From assembly GCA_008330645.1 (NCBI GenBank), contig VLTN01000099.1, forward strand, positions 1 to 63,053: a stretch of DNA of 63,053 nucleotides, read 5' to 3'. Origin of the DNA: Cafeteria roenbergensis. Its lineage: Eukaryota; Sar; Bigyra; Bicosoecida; Cafeteriaceae. The stretch's first letter is position 1; every line of letters begins with the position of its first letter. Below, one piece after another: positions 1 through 11,410 of the stretch. The notes below the pieces were generated by a model. The model ran no database searches and was not told the origin of the DNA. It saw nothing but the letters and a program-made list of their open reading frames with translations. The translations under genes were made by a program, and so were the position numbers.

Positions 1-3000
1 ACCAGCCTCACGGTGGGTGCCTACACTGGCACCCAGGCAGAGCTGCTCACCAGCATGCAGAACCTGGCCGGCGATGGCGACTACAAGCAGACGCTGGCCG
101 GTGCCGGAGCTTCTCCTCTGCGACTGGCGGCGCGTCGGGCGCCTCTCGCCGCGTGCTCGCTCAGCTGACCGAGGGCATGTCCGGCCCGGCTCTGCGCGCC
201 TCATCCCGCCGCAGCCTTCGCGCCGCGGGCCGCGTGCTCGAGACCACCCAGAGCGTGGCGGCCTCCATCCGCGCCCTGCTGGACCGCGCGCTGCAGCAGG
301 GCCAGAGCGCCACGCTGTCCTCGGACCTGACCAGCCTCGCTGCCGACGTGACCCGCGCCCTCGACCTGGCCTCGAGCCAGCAGCAGGTGTCCGTCATGTC
401 CCCCACCGACGCGCGCGTCTACCTCACGCGCGTGAACACCACGCTGTCCATCTTCGCCTCCACCACCAGCGCCAACGCGCCGGCCGTGACCGTGCTCGAC
501 GCCATGGCTCGCGCATCGGCCCGCCTTGTGGCCGCCGTGCCCGCCGCCCAGCCGACTACCGCGTGGCCCTGGAGGCGCTCTACCGCGGCTACCTCTGGCA
601 CCTCTCGGACACCGCCACCGCCAAGCCCGTGGGAGCCCTCGGGTTCACCTCCTCCTTCGCCGCCCGCGCGCGCGCCCAGCGCTGTGGGCGCGGCCAAGAA
701 CATCCTGCAGCTCGGCAACGTCACGCGCGTCGCGGGCGCTGTGGACCGCTTTCGGCGCCGCCATTCCCAGCTCGATCGTGGGCCGCCTGTCCGTGACCGG
801 CTCGGCGCGCCTCGCCAGCTTGTCTACCGGCGCCATCGTCGACGCTGCGGGCTCCCAGGCCATCGGCGCCCTGGTGACCGGCGTGGACACTGCCCACCCC
901 ATGTTCGCCAACGCCTCCGCCTGGGCCACCGCCGACGCGCGCTTCAGCGGCCTGCCCGCCGCCGGCACGTCCTCGGAGGCCCAGGACGCGGACGCCGCCC
1001 GCCCGCCTCAGCATCGCCGGTCAGGTCACCCTCCCGGCATCGCCGCCCTGCCCGCCGTGGCCGGCCGCGCCTCCGGCCTGGCCTTCTCGTCGCTGCTGGT
1101 GGACCGCCTCGACCGCATGGTGGAGCCGCTCGGCGCCCTCGTTGCTCGCTTCCGGCTCCTCCGCCGCCGTGGCCACCGCTGCCATCAGCGGCGGCGACGC
1201 CAATGCCGACACGGCGGCCAACAAGACCCGCTTCGCCGCCGTGTACGAGTCCGACGTGCCCGTGGCCTGCGCGTCGCTCGCCACCATGGCGCGCGGCACC
1301 GCCTCCTTCACGCTCGCCGGCTCTGCATCGGCCACCATCAGCTCGTCCGTGGTGTCGGCGCAGCGGCACCGCCGCGCTGTTCGTCAGCAACGCCACCGCA
1401 GCTGCCGCCGGCCGCCTGTCCAGTGGAGCACAACGCTCTCGGCATCCACCACCGCCGCCGTCTCCGCCGCTCCGTGACCGTGGCCGGCGCCTTCGCGTCC
1501 ACCTCGTCCGCCGCCACGCGCGCCGGCGCCGCCACGCCTTCCTGGCCGCCCTCGGGCAGCCGCTGGTGCCCGCGTCCGGCAGCAGCACGTGCCGCGTGGA
1601 GTCCTTCCTGCGCACGGTGCGCCCGGCCAGGCCATGTCCGTGGCGCTCGACACCGCCGCCGGCCTCCGCCTGCGCTCCGCCACCAACGCCGCGTCCGCCG
1701 CGGTGGTCGTCGCGCCGGCGCAGCCCGCGCTCCTCGAGGGCGCCCAGGTGGCCGAGGCTGACTCTGCGGCGCTGTCCGGCGTGGTGGCTGCCGCCGCCAC
1801 CTCTGCCCGCGTCGGCCTCGAGCTCACGGCCGCAGCCGCGCGGCGCCGTCACCCTGACGCTCGCCAGCAACACGGGAACGGCCTCTGCGTGGGCTCCACG
1901 TCGGGCCTGCTGGAGTTCTCCGCCGCCCTCGTGGGGTCGACGCCGCCATGGCCGCCGCAGCGGACGCCGGCCAGAGCCTGCCCGCCGCCGTCCCGGAGGC
2001 GCTGCGCGGCAAGCGCGCCGTGGACGCTGCCGCGTCGGTGGCTGGCGTGGCGGCCGCCTCGCCCGTGACCTACTGGCCGCAGGCGTACCCGTGCTCGACC
2101 AACGCCGACTGCGGCGAGGGCTACGTGTGCGACGCCGGCATCGGCATGTCGTCCACCCGCTTCGTGAACCGCGCCACCGGCTCCGACGTGGATGCCGGGT
2201 CCTCCATCGTTGTGGGCGGCGCCTCTGGGGCCGCGTTCACCGGCTCCAACGGCGTGGGCGTGGCCATGACCGCCGCCCAGGACTCCGTGGCCGAGCTGAT
2301 GCTCGCCCCGCCGACCCTGTCCGCGGCCATCGAGGCCCGCCTCAACGCCGCCAGCGCCACCCGCGCGGGCCTGACCGCCGCCCTCCGCCGCGTGCTTGGC
2401 GCCACCGTGGGCGCCGAGATCGTCGACAGCATCGCCGTGGCCGCCGCCAACCCGACCCTGGCCACCGCGTCGGACGAGGCGCTGAAGCTCGCCTTCTCGA
2501 CGCCCACCAACAAGACGCGCATCAGCCTCGCGGCCAAGGCCGTGGCCGCCCGCCTCTCCGTGGGCGCCTCGTCCGTGGCCCTCAACGCCGCGCTCAAGGC
2601 CGCGCAGGACGCGCCCGTCGCCTCCAACTCCCAGTCGCGCCGCCGCATCGCGCTCGTGCCGGTGTCCGTGCGCGCCGCCTCGGCCGACGACCTCCGCTAC
2701 GACGCCACCGGCCGCTGCGCCGTGGCGTCCACCGACGGCAAGTCCTGCCAGCGCACGCTGCCCAAGGCAGGGCGCGGCTCGTGGTCCTTCGGCATGCTCG
2801 CCGTGGACGATGACGCCATCCGCGTGTCCATCACCCCGACCGCCGGCGCTGAGGGCGCGTTCAACAGCTCCATGGCGCGCGTGAACGGCATCAAGGAGGG
2901 CACCGTGTCGCTCTCGTTCCGCGTGGAGGTGCGCAACCGCGTGCGCATGCCCCGCGGTACCATCCGCGTGCAGCTCGCCGCCCTGCCCTATGTCAACGAC

Positions 3001-6000
3001 GCCTCGGCCAGCCCGCTGTCGTGCGCCAACGCCGTGGCCGACTTCGGCTCCGAGGACACCGCCGCGTCCAAGACCGTGACCTGCACCGTCGTGGACGACA
3101 ACGTGGCCCGCGGCGCCCGCGTGCCGGCCCGCGTGACCGCGACCATCTCGCTCCCGTCCATCACCAGCGCCGCCGACCACACCGCGGCGCTCACCGCCCT
3201 GGTGCCGCCGCCGCTTGCCGCCGACCACGCCGGCGTGGCCCCGACCTACTCGGCCGCCACCCCGTGGGTCCGCACCATGACCGCCTTTGTGGAGGACAAC
3301 GACGCCTCCGGCCTCAAGCTCTTCGCGGTCACGCCGACCCCGGCCACCAGCCAGCGCACCGGCCTCGCTGCCGGCATCACCAAGGAGGCCGCCCTGTCGA
3401 CCAGCACCGGCTCCCTGTCCTTCAGCGTGGGCCTGCTCTCGCGCCCCTCGGCGCCGGTGACGCTGCGCGTGCGCCTGACCTCGGGCATGGCCGCTGACAG
3501 CAACGCCGTGTCCGCCACCGCCAAGGCCGCCCTCTCGGCCGTGGTCAACGTGACCGTGCAGCCCGCCCAGTTCGCCACCGGCGGCGCGGTGCGCATCAAC
3601 GCAGGCACTCTCACGGCCGGCCAGGCCGAGGCCGTCTTCGCCGCCACCGTGGAGGCCGTGTCGACCGACGCTGCCTACAACGGCCTGGTGCTGGCCGGCC
3701 CCGTGCTGGTGTCCATCACCGACCCCGCCGCGGCCGCCCTGCAGGTGACGGCCCAGTCCACGTCCGTCAGCGAGGGCTTCACGGCCACCGTCGCCACCGT
3801 GCGCCTCAGCGTGAACCCCGGCTCCGCCACGGTCGCGGTCCGCCCCGCGGTGCTCCTGCCCGCCTGGGCCCGCAACAACAGCGCGGCCGCCGCCCTCTTC
3901 ATCCCGACCAGCCCGGCCCCGCTCTCCGTGGCCACTGCCGAGCTCGTGTTCACAAAACGCCAACTGGAACGTGGCCCAGAACGTCCGCGTCACGGCCGCC
4001 AACGTGGACTCGCCGCTGCCCTTCCCGGAGCAGCCCTTCGCCGTGTCGCTGCCCATCACCGTCAGCTCCACCGCGGGCCCCTTCAAGGCCAACGGCACCG
4101 TCTACTACGCCAACGCGCTGCCCGTGTCCTTCAGCCAGTCCGAGACCGCGGCCATCACGTACACGGACGTCACGGCGCGCTTCGCTGCCGGCGCCACCGG
4201 CGCTGAGGCGGGCTCCGCACTGACCATCGCGACCGGCCAGCCGGCGCCCGCGCTGACCCTGACCGAGGACAACAGCTACAGCGGCGCGGCCTTCGACCGC
4301 ATCGCGTCCGTGTTCGGCGCCGCAGTGGCGCAGGGCATCGGCGCCGCCTCCTTCCGCGTGATCGAGGCGAGCGTGGCGTCCAAGCCCGCCGCCGCCTTCA
4401 CGCTCCGCCTGGGCGCGGCCTCGCCCGCCACCACGCTGCTGTCGTCCGGTGCCGCCGAGCTCTTCGCCAGGGAGGCCGCCCTGCCCCCGGCACCCGCCGG
4501 CGCCGCGTTCCGGTTCACGCCAACCAACTTCGCCTCGGCCAAGCCGCTCTTCCTGGTGCGGGCCGCCAACCGCGTGGACCACGCCGCCGCCGACCTGAGC
4601 GGGTCGCTGCGCTTCTCCGTCGACGCCAGCTCCGCCTCGGACGACCTCGCGTTCCGCAACGCCGCGACTGTGGGCACCGTGTCCGTGTCGGTCGCCGACG
4701 ATGACGTCGCGGGCGTCACCGTGACCCGCACGGGGCGCACAGAGGCTATCGGCTCCAGCTCGGCGGCGTCGGCCAACTTCAGCATCGTGCTCGACTCGCA
4801 GCCGCAGGCGCCCGTCACGGTGGGTCTCGTCTTCACCGGCCTGCCCGCCGAGTGCGCCAGCGCCGCCTGCACCACCGTGGCCGCCATCGGGTCCACCGCC
4901 TCGAGCGTGGTCGCCGCCGACGGCAGCCTCGCGGCTGTCTTCTCGGCCGCCAGCTGGAGCACCGCCTCCACCGTGCAGGTGACCCTGACGCCCAACGGCC
5001 AGGCCCTCATGGCCGACCGCGGCCTCACCACCTTCTCGGCCCGCTTCGTCGTCTCGGCGGCGGGCGACGCCAGCTACTCGGCCCTGCGCACCAGCACGCT
5101 CGCCACCGGCGTGTCCACCACTGCGCTCGACGTGGCTGCGCTCGAGGCGGTGTCCCTTGCAGTGACCTCCGTGCGGGACCTGGAGCGCAACGGCGGCCGG
5201 GACGGCGCCATCCGCGTGGCCCTGCCCTCCGGCATCGCCATCGGCAAGATCGTGGCAGTGGACGTGGACATCGACGTCACCGGCACCGTTGGCAGCGTTT
5301 CGCGCCCGGCCGGTGGCTTCGGACTGCGCGTGGCTGGCGGCGCCGCCACGGTTGCGGGCCGCCCGGCCACGTCCGCTGCGGCCACCGCCGGCAAGCTGTA
5401 CTCCGTGGTGGCGCCCGTGGGCGACGGCTCCTCGCGCGCGCGCTACACGCTGGTGATGGGCGGCGCCGCCGAGTCGGTGGTGCTCGAGGTGTTCGCCGTC
5501 GACACGTCGGCCTCTGTGGAGGACGTGGTCAGCGGACTGCGCGTGAACGCCTCGGTGTCCGCCACGCTGACCACCTCCTCGCGCTACTCCTCGGCCGCCA
5601 CGGCCAAGGCCGCCTCCGTGACCAACGTCGCTGCCTCCCTCAGCGTCGTGGCGCCCAGCCCCAGCCCCACGCCCAGCACAACTGCCTCGGCCTCCCCGAC
5701 GCCGACAGCGAGCCCCAGTGCGTCCACAACAGCATCCGCCTCGCCTTCTCCAACGGCGAGCGTGACTGCCTCCGCCACAGCAACCGCCTCAGCGACTCCA
5801 GCGGCCACTGGCTCCACTACCGCAGCGCCTTCCAGCGCAGCGACCGCCACTGCCTCACCTTCCTCTGTGCCGGAGGATTCACAGGTGCAGCACAAGGTCG
5901 TGGGCGTGCTGAGCTTTGCCTCAAGCTTGTCCGCATCGGAGTTCGCTGCCAGCGAGGAGCGCCTTCTGGCCCTGCGAACGAGCCTTGCCGAGTCCCTCAA

Positions 6001-6544
6001 CGTCCAGCTGGGCCTGGGCACACCAGGCGCCCGTCTTCTTCAGTCCACTGGCGTGCCAGTTGAGGCAGTCGAAATCCGCCAGGTATCGCAAGGCGCCGGG
6101 TCCACAATCCAGGCGTCGTTCGCCGTGCTTGCCGGTGGGGCTGGCGCTCCCAGCGGCATCGACAGCACTGGGTCCGTGTCGCAGGCGCTTGCTTCTGCGT
6201 CCGCAGACGGCTCGCTCGAGGCCCGCATGCGGGCACAGCAAGCGCTCGCAGGGGTGGTCACAGGTGGCGTCGTTGTGAGCGACTTGCAGCTCGAGACCGC
6301 GTTGGCGCCCAGTGCCAGCCCGGTGGCGCCCGCACCCATCACGACGGACACCTCCGCGAATGTGGCGCTCATCGTCGTCCTCGGAGTCATTGGTGGCATC
6401 GTCGTCGTTGCTGCGGTGGCTGCCGCCACCTGGCGCTTTATGCGGTCGAGACAGACCCATGTTTCTCCGGCCCCTGATGCTGATGCCGAGCAGCCTCCCC
6501 ATGGGGAGGCGACCACATTTACCAGAGTGACTGATTGGACTTGA
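1..6544 (+). CDS. Large cell-surface type I membrane protein, 5' end outside window, frameshifted
   Basis: This is the 3' part of a very large Ala/Thr/Ser-rich extracellular protein. Two long frames, 1948-3953 and 3971-6544, are joined by a one-base homopolymer difference near 3955 (AAAA where AAA restores a typical Calx-beta-like ending FTNANWNVAQNVRVTAAN). Repeated beta-sandwich-like units with VTVSxDD-type turns, a Cys motif near 2090-2135 (CSTNADCGEGYVC, EGF-like), and a Pro/Ser/Thr-rich stalk (about 5650-5875) are followed by one membrane segment (about 6360-6434) and a short cytoplasmic tail. Upstream of 1948 coding sequence of the same character hops among three frames (about 153-560, 545-690, 740-1010, 1142-1360), so that part is either decayed or poorly sequenced. 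A role in adhesion or cell coat is likely from family resemblance only. The start lies outside the window. Confidence 0.65.
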
Positions 6545-6735
6545 TCTCTCTTGCAGTCGCCGCGAAGGTAGAACGTTGCCAGGCTCAGACGAGCAACCCC
6601 ACGCATCGGCAGTGTGCCAAGCACCACACACTTTTCAAACGCTCAAGCGCCACAAGCACCCCACTGCGTCGTTGCACGCCGACCGCGAGGCGGCACCAGA
6701 ACGCGCCAAACTCGGCACACGCGCAGCGGTCACGC
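6545..6735. other. Short convergent intergenic stretch
   Basis: Lies between the stop of the surface protein and the stop of the acyl-CoA dehydrogenase, which face each other. I see no gene or repeat. Confidence 0.5.
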
Positions 6736-8205
6736 CTACAGGCTGCGGGCGACGACCTCGAGCATGATCTCGTTTGCTCCGCCGTAGATCCGCTGCACCC
6801 GGGCGTCGACGAACGCACGCGCGATCTGCGAGGCTCAACGGCAATGCGATGCGAACGAGCGAGCATGGTCGGACTGCCCGCAAGCAGCGTGCAGCAGCCC
6901 AATCAGTCGGGACAACAGTTTGGCCCAGACTTACCTCGCTGGTTCGCATGTAGCCGGTGCCGCCGTGCAGTTGCACGCACTGGTCAGCAGCCGCGCCTTG
7001 AATCTCAGTTGCCTGAAACTTGACAGCTGACGCTAGGCCAGCGCTGAGCTTGCCTTGCGCATGGAGCCCCAGGCACTGGTCCACCAAGGCCCTGCCAGCG
7101 AGGCTCTGGCACTTGAGGCGGGCCAGCGAGTGGCTGACCGTCTGCAGGTCGAGCAGCCGCTGGCCAAAGGCCTCTCGTTCCTTGACGTAGTCATGCGTTA
7201 GAGCGATCATGTACTCCGTCGAGGCCATCGCCATGGCGGCGATGAGCAAGCGCTCCTGCGGCAGCTCGGCCATGAGATAGGAGAAGGCCGCCCCTTGCTC
7301 GCCGAGGAGGGCCCACCCGGGAAGGGAAACGTCGTCGAAAAACAACTCAGCCGTATCCTGCGCATGCATGCCGACTTTTTCCAGAGGCGGGCCGCGCTCG
7401 AAGCCTGGCGCACCGCGAGGCACGCAGAAGAGGCTGAGGCCCCTGGCGCCAGCGCCAGGCCCTGTCCGGGCGACAACAATTACCATGTCAGCCATGGTTC
7501 CATTCGTAATGAACGTCTTGGAACCGTTTAGGACCCAGTCGTCGCCCCTGCGAGTCGCCGAGGTGCGCACGGCTTTCAAGTCTGAGCCAACTGCCGGCTC
7601 AGTCATGGCTATGGCTCCGATGCATTCCCCGGAGGCCATTGCCGGGAGGTAGCGATCCTTCAGCTCCGCGGATCCATACTTGGCCAGGTACGGGGCCACG
7701 ATGTCGCTGTGCAGGGAGAAGCCGGGGCCAGAGCAGTTCGCAAACATTTGCTCCTCCCAGACGCACGCGGAGTGCAGGATGTCGCCTCCAGCGCCGCCCA
7801 GCTCCTCAGGAAGCGCCGGACAGAGGAGGCCCAACCGGCCCGCTTCGAGCCAGACTTCGCGAGACACGCAGCCAGCGCGCTCCCATTCGGCGTGGTGCGG
7901 CTTTACCTGCAACCAAAGCAACGGCGCTGCAAACACGATGCGCGCAGCGTCGCAGGACATTTGGTCGAGGCCACGTGCCCCGGCAACACGCCCGCATGCA
8001 TGTCGCCCACCTGGTCTCGGAAGAATGCGGCGCACGTCTCGCGCCAGGCCGCGTGGTCCTCTCCGAAAATCTCGCGTGGCGCGTCAATTCCCCCGGGCAA
8101 CGCACTCCGCGACATGTGCCGCGCCGCCACAGGGCCTGGCTGAAGTGGCAGCCGTGTGCCGCTATGGGGCGCAAAAATGGCGCGTGCCAACCGCTTTGCA
8201 CGCAT
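6736..8205 (-). CDS. Acyl-CoA dehydrogenase, long-chain (ACADL) type, mitochondrial, 3 exons
   Basis: FAD-dependent dehydrogenase for the first step of mitochondrial fatty-acid beta-oxidation. Model: exons 8205-8011, 7906-6935 and 6825-6736, with introns of 104 and 109 bp (donors GTGGGC and GTAAGT, acceptors TTGCAG and CTCGCAG), all in phase 0, giving 418 residues. The start at 8205 was chosen because it adds an Arg-rich, acid-free leader (MRAKRLARAIFAPHSG) that looks like a mitochondrial presequence. Family motifs: AMTEPAVGSDL (FAD/substrate loop), the ELPQERLLIA and YVKEREAFG helices, QLHGGTGYM, and a C-terminal YGGANEIM. The last motif lacks the catalytic Glu of medium-chain enzymes. An ASTEYM segment holds a Glu at the position used by long-chain and isovaleryl enzymes. 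The long-chain assignment is by resemblance; substrate is not proven. Confidence 0.85.
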
Positions 8206-8610
8206 GGCCAAGCTCTTTGGCAGGGTGAACGCAAACTGGAACCCGTTCGCTGCTTGGAGGGATCTGCTCTGCAAGGTGACGGCACACGTTGGCCAAAGGG
8301 CCACCTCGCGACAGCCCAATGGCCGAGACGCGCGGCTAAGATGTGGGGCTGAACCGATACGAGTGCCAGTCGGATGCCATGGGGCTGAGACCGCGTGCTT
8401 CCCACCTTCGAGTTTGAGACGACCGAGGCTGCCAGCCTTCTGCTCGGCTGATGCCGGTCAGTGTTGGCGTCCTAGCAGCTGCAGGAAAACTGCCACCGTG
8501 AGCACACCACCCTGGTCTCATCGTTTGCGCATTCTGCGTTGCATCGCTCGGCGATTCGCCTCGCCTGCGCTGCCTTGCAGCGACCAAGGAGCGCCTCCGA
8601 GGAGGCGATC
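8206..8610. other. Intergenic, 5' of acyl-CoA dehydrogenase
   Basis: Contains the presumed promoter of the acyl-CoA dehydrogenase gene and leads into the satellite. No gene or RNA recognised. Confidence 0.4.
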
Positions 8611-11196
8611 CGCCTCGCCCACAAACCCCAGCTTTGGAGCCGCCGTGTTTCCCCCTAGGCGGCTCTCGAACTCCTGTTGGGCCATATGGAATTTCAACCC
8701 TTGGAGGGGTCAAAAACAGGCGCCGGCGAGCCCTCGTGGCGATGGCCGTCGTCTGTCCAGCCCCCCCACATCTCCAGCGCACGCGCGCGCCGCCATTCGG
8801 GCGGTGCGTCGCGGCAGCATGCAGGGCGCCACGTGAGGGCGGGAGCGCGGTCGCGACATGCGTTGTCCGTGTTCCACTCCTCGATGCCGTCTTTCGTCGC
8901 GCGCAGCTTGCAGGCGGCTCCCTCAGGCGCACAGCGGCCGCGGGCGGAGCGGCTGCTGATTCGGTGCTGGTGAGTGTCCTGCGTCCGGCTGCCGGTCCTC
9001 GAGCGGCGCGCCTCGCCCACAAACCCCAGCTTTGGAGCCGCCGTGTTTCCCCCTAGGCGGCTCTCGAACTCCTGTTGGGCCATATGGAATTTCAACCCTT
9101 GGAGGGGTCAAAAACAGGCGCCGGCGAGCCCTCGTGGCGATGGCCGTCGTCTGTCCAGCCCCCCCACATCTCCAGCGCACGCGCGCGCCGCCATTCGGGC
9201 GGTGCGTCGCGGCAGCATGCAGGGCGCCGCGTGAGGGCGGGAGCGCGGTCGCGACATGCGTTGTCCGTGTTCCGCACCTCGATGCCGTCTTTCGTCGCGC
9301 GCAGCTTGCAGGCGGCTCCCTCAGGCGCACAGCGGCCGCGGGCGGAGCGGCTGCTGATTCGGTGCTGGTGAGTGTCCTGCGTCCGGCTGCCGGTCCTCGA
9401 GCGGCGCGCCTCGCCCACAAACCCCAGCTTTGGAGCCGCCGTGTTTCCCCCTAGGCGGCTCTCGAACTCCTGTTGGGCCATATGGAATTTCAACCCTTGG
9501 AGGGGTCAAAAACAGGCGCCGGCGAGCCCTCGTGGCGATGGCCGTCGTCTGTCCAGCCCCCCCACATCTCCAGCGCACGCGCGCGCCGCCATGCGGGCGG
9601 TGCGTCGCGGCAGCAAGCAGGGCGCCGCGTGAGGGCGGGAGTGCGGTCGCGACATGCGTTGTCCGTGTTCCGCTCCTCGATGCCGTCTTTCGTCGCGCGC
9701 AGCTTGCAGGCGGCTCCCTCAGGCGCACAGCGGCCGCGGACGGGTCGGCTGTTGATTCGGTGCTGGTGAGTGTCCTGCGTCCGGCTGCCGGTCCTCGAGC
9801 GGCGCGCCTCGCCCACAAACCCCAGCTTTGGAGCCGCCGTGTTTCCCCCTAGGCGGCTCTCGAACTCCTGTTGGGCCATATGGAATTTCAACCCTTGGAG
9901 GGGTCAAAAACAGGCGCCGGCGAGCCCTCGTGGCGATGGCCGTCGTCTGTCCAGCCCCCCCACATCTCCAGCGCACGCGCGCGCCGCCATGCGGGCGGTG
10001 CGTCGCGGCAGCAAGCAGGGCGCCGCGTGAGGGCGGGAGTGCGGTCGCGACATGCGTTGTCCGTGTTCCGCTCCTCGATGCCGTCTTTCGTCGCGCGCAG
10101 CTTGCAGGCGGCTCCCTCAGGCGCACAGCGGCCGCGGACGGGTCGGCTGTTGATTCGGTGCTGGTGAGTGTCCTGCGTCCGGCTGCCGGTCCTCGAGCGG
10201 CGCGCCTCGCCCACAAACCCCAGCTTTGGAGCCGCCGTGTTTCCCCCTAGGCGGCTCTCGAACTCCTGTTGGGCCATATGGAATTTCAACCCTTGGAGGG
10301 GTCAAAAACAGGCGCCGGCGAGCCCTCGTGGCGATGGCCGGCGTCTGTCCAGCCCCCCCACATCTCCAGCGCACGCGCGCGCCGCCATTCGGGCGGTGCG
10401 TCGCGGCAGCATGCAGGGCGCCACGTGAGGGCGGGAGCGCGGTCGCGACATGCGTTGTCCGTGTTCCGCTCCTCGATGCCGTCTTTCGTCGCGCGCAGCT
10501 TGCAGGCGGCTCCCTCAGGCGCACAGCGGCCGCGGACGGGTCGGCTGTTGATTCGGTGCTGGTGAGTGTCCTGCGTCCGGCTGCCGGTCCTCGAGCGGCG
10601 CGCCTCGCCCACAAACCCCAGCTTTGGAGCCGCCGTGTTTCCCCCTAGGCGGCTCTCGAACTCCTGTTGGGCCATATGGAATTTCAACCCTTGGAGGGGT
10701 CAAAAACAGGCGCCGGCGAGCCCTCGTGGCGATGGCCGTCGTCTGTCCAGCCCCCCCACATCTCCAGCGCACGCGCGCGCCGCCATTCGGGCGGTGCGTC
10801 GCGGCAGCATGCAGGGCGCCACGTGAGGGCGGGAGCGCGGTCGCGACATGCGTTGTCCGTGTTCCGCTCCTCGATGCCGTCTTTCGTCGCGCGCAGCTTG
10901 CAGGCGGCTCCCTCAGGCGCACAGCGGCCGCGGACGGGTCGGCTGTTGATTCGGTGCTGGTGAGTGTCCTGCGTCCGGCTGCCGGTCCTCGAGCGGCGCG
11001 CCTCGCCCACAAACCCCAGCTTTGGAGCCGCCGTGTTTCCCCCTAGGCGGCTCTCGAACTCCTGTTGGGCCATATGGAATTTCAACCCTTGGAGGGGTCA
11101 AAAACAGGCGCCGGCGAGCCCTCGTGGCGATGGCCGTCGTCTGTCCAGCCCCCCCACATCTCCAGCGCACGCACGCGCCGCCATTCGGGCGGTGCG
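8611..11196. repeat. 398-bp satellite, about 6.5 tandem copies
   Basis: Unit starts fall at 8611, 9009, 9407, 9805, 10203, 10601 and 10999, an exact 398-bp period with no length change. The last copy is cut at about 11196. Copies differ at only a few bases: for example copies 3 and 4 share several changes, and copies 5-7 another set, which suggests block duplication. Each unit holds a perfect hairpin (8637-8644 with 8658-8665, GAGCCGCC/GGCGGCTC) and a TTGGAGGGGTCAAAAACAGG segment. All reading frames stay open across the array because of base composition and repetition; I do not regard them as genes. It sits between two genes that both point away from the ends of a normal transcript, so it is probably untranscribed satellite. 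Confidence 0.95.
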
Positions 11197-11410
11197 CTCT
11201 CTATTTGTTCAAGTTGCGTTTGCTTGCCGCCGTGCTTCCTCGACTTTGCTATGCCTTTGGGTTTCGTTGCATGGCTTTGCAGAACGCTCCTTGTCTGCGG
11301 AAGGATTGACTTGAGTTTGCTCCTTGTGCTGTGTGACGCCGCAGCACAATGCGAGACAGCGAAATCCAAGATCAGCCCACTTGCTTTACAGGCTGTGTGC
11401 CCGAAGCAGA

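Noticed and set aside
8634-11046. Sets of 86-, 98-, 133-, 140- and 165-codon frames repeated every 398 bp
   Set aside because: They are the satellite read in all frames; no frame is preferred and none shows amino-acid conservation beyond the DNA.
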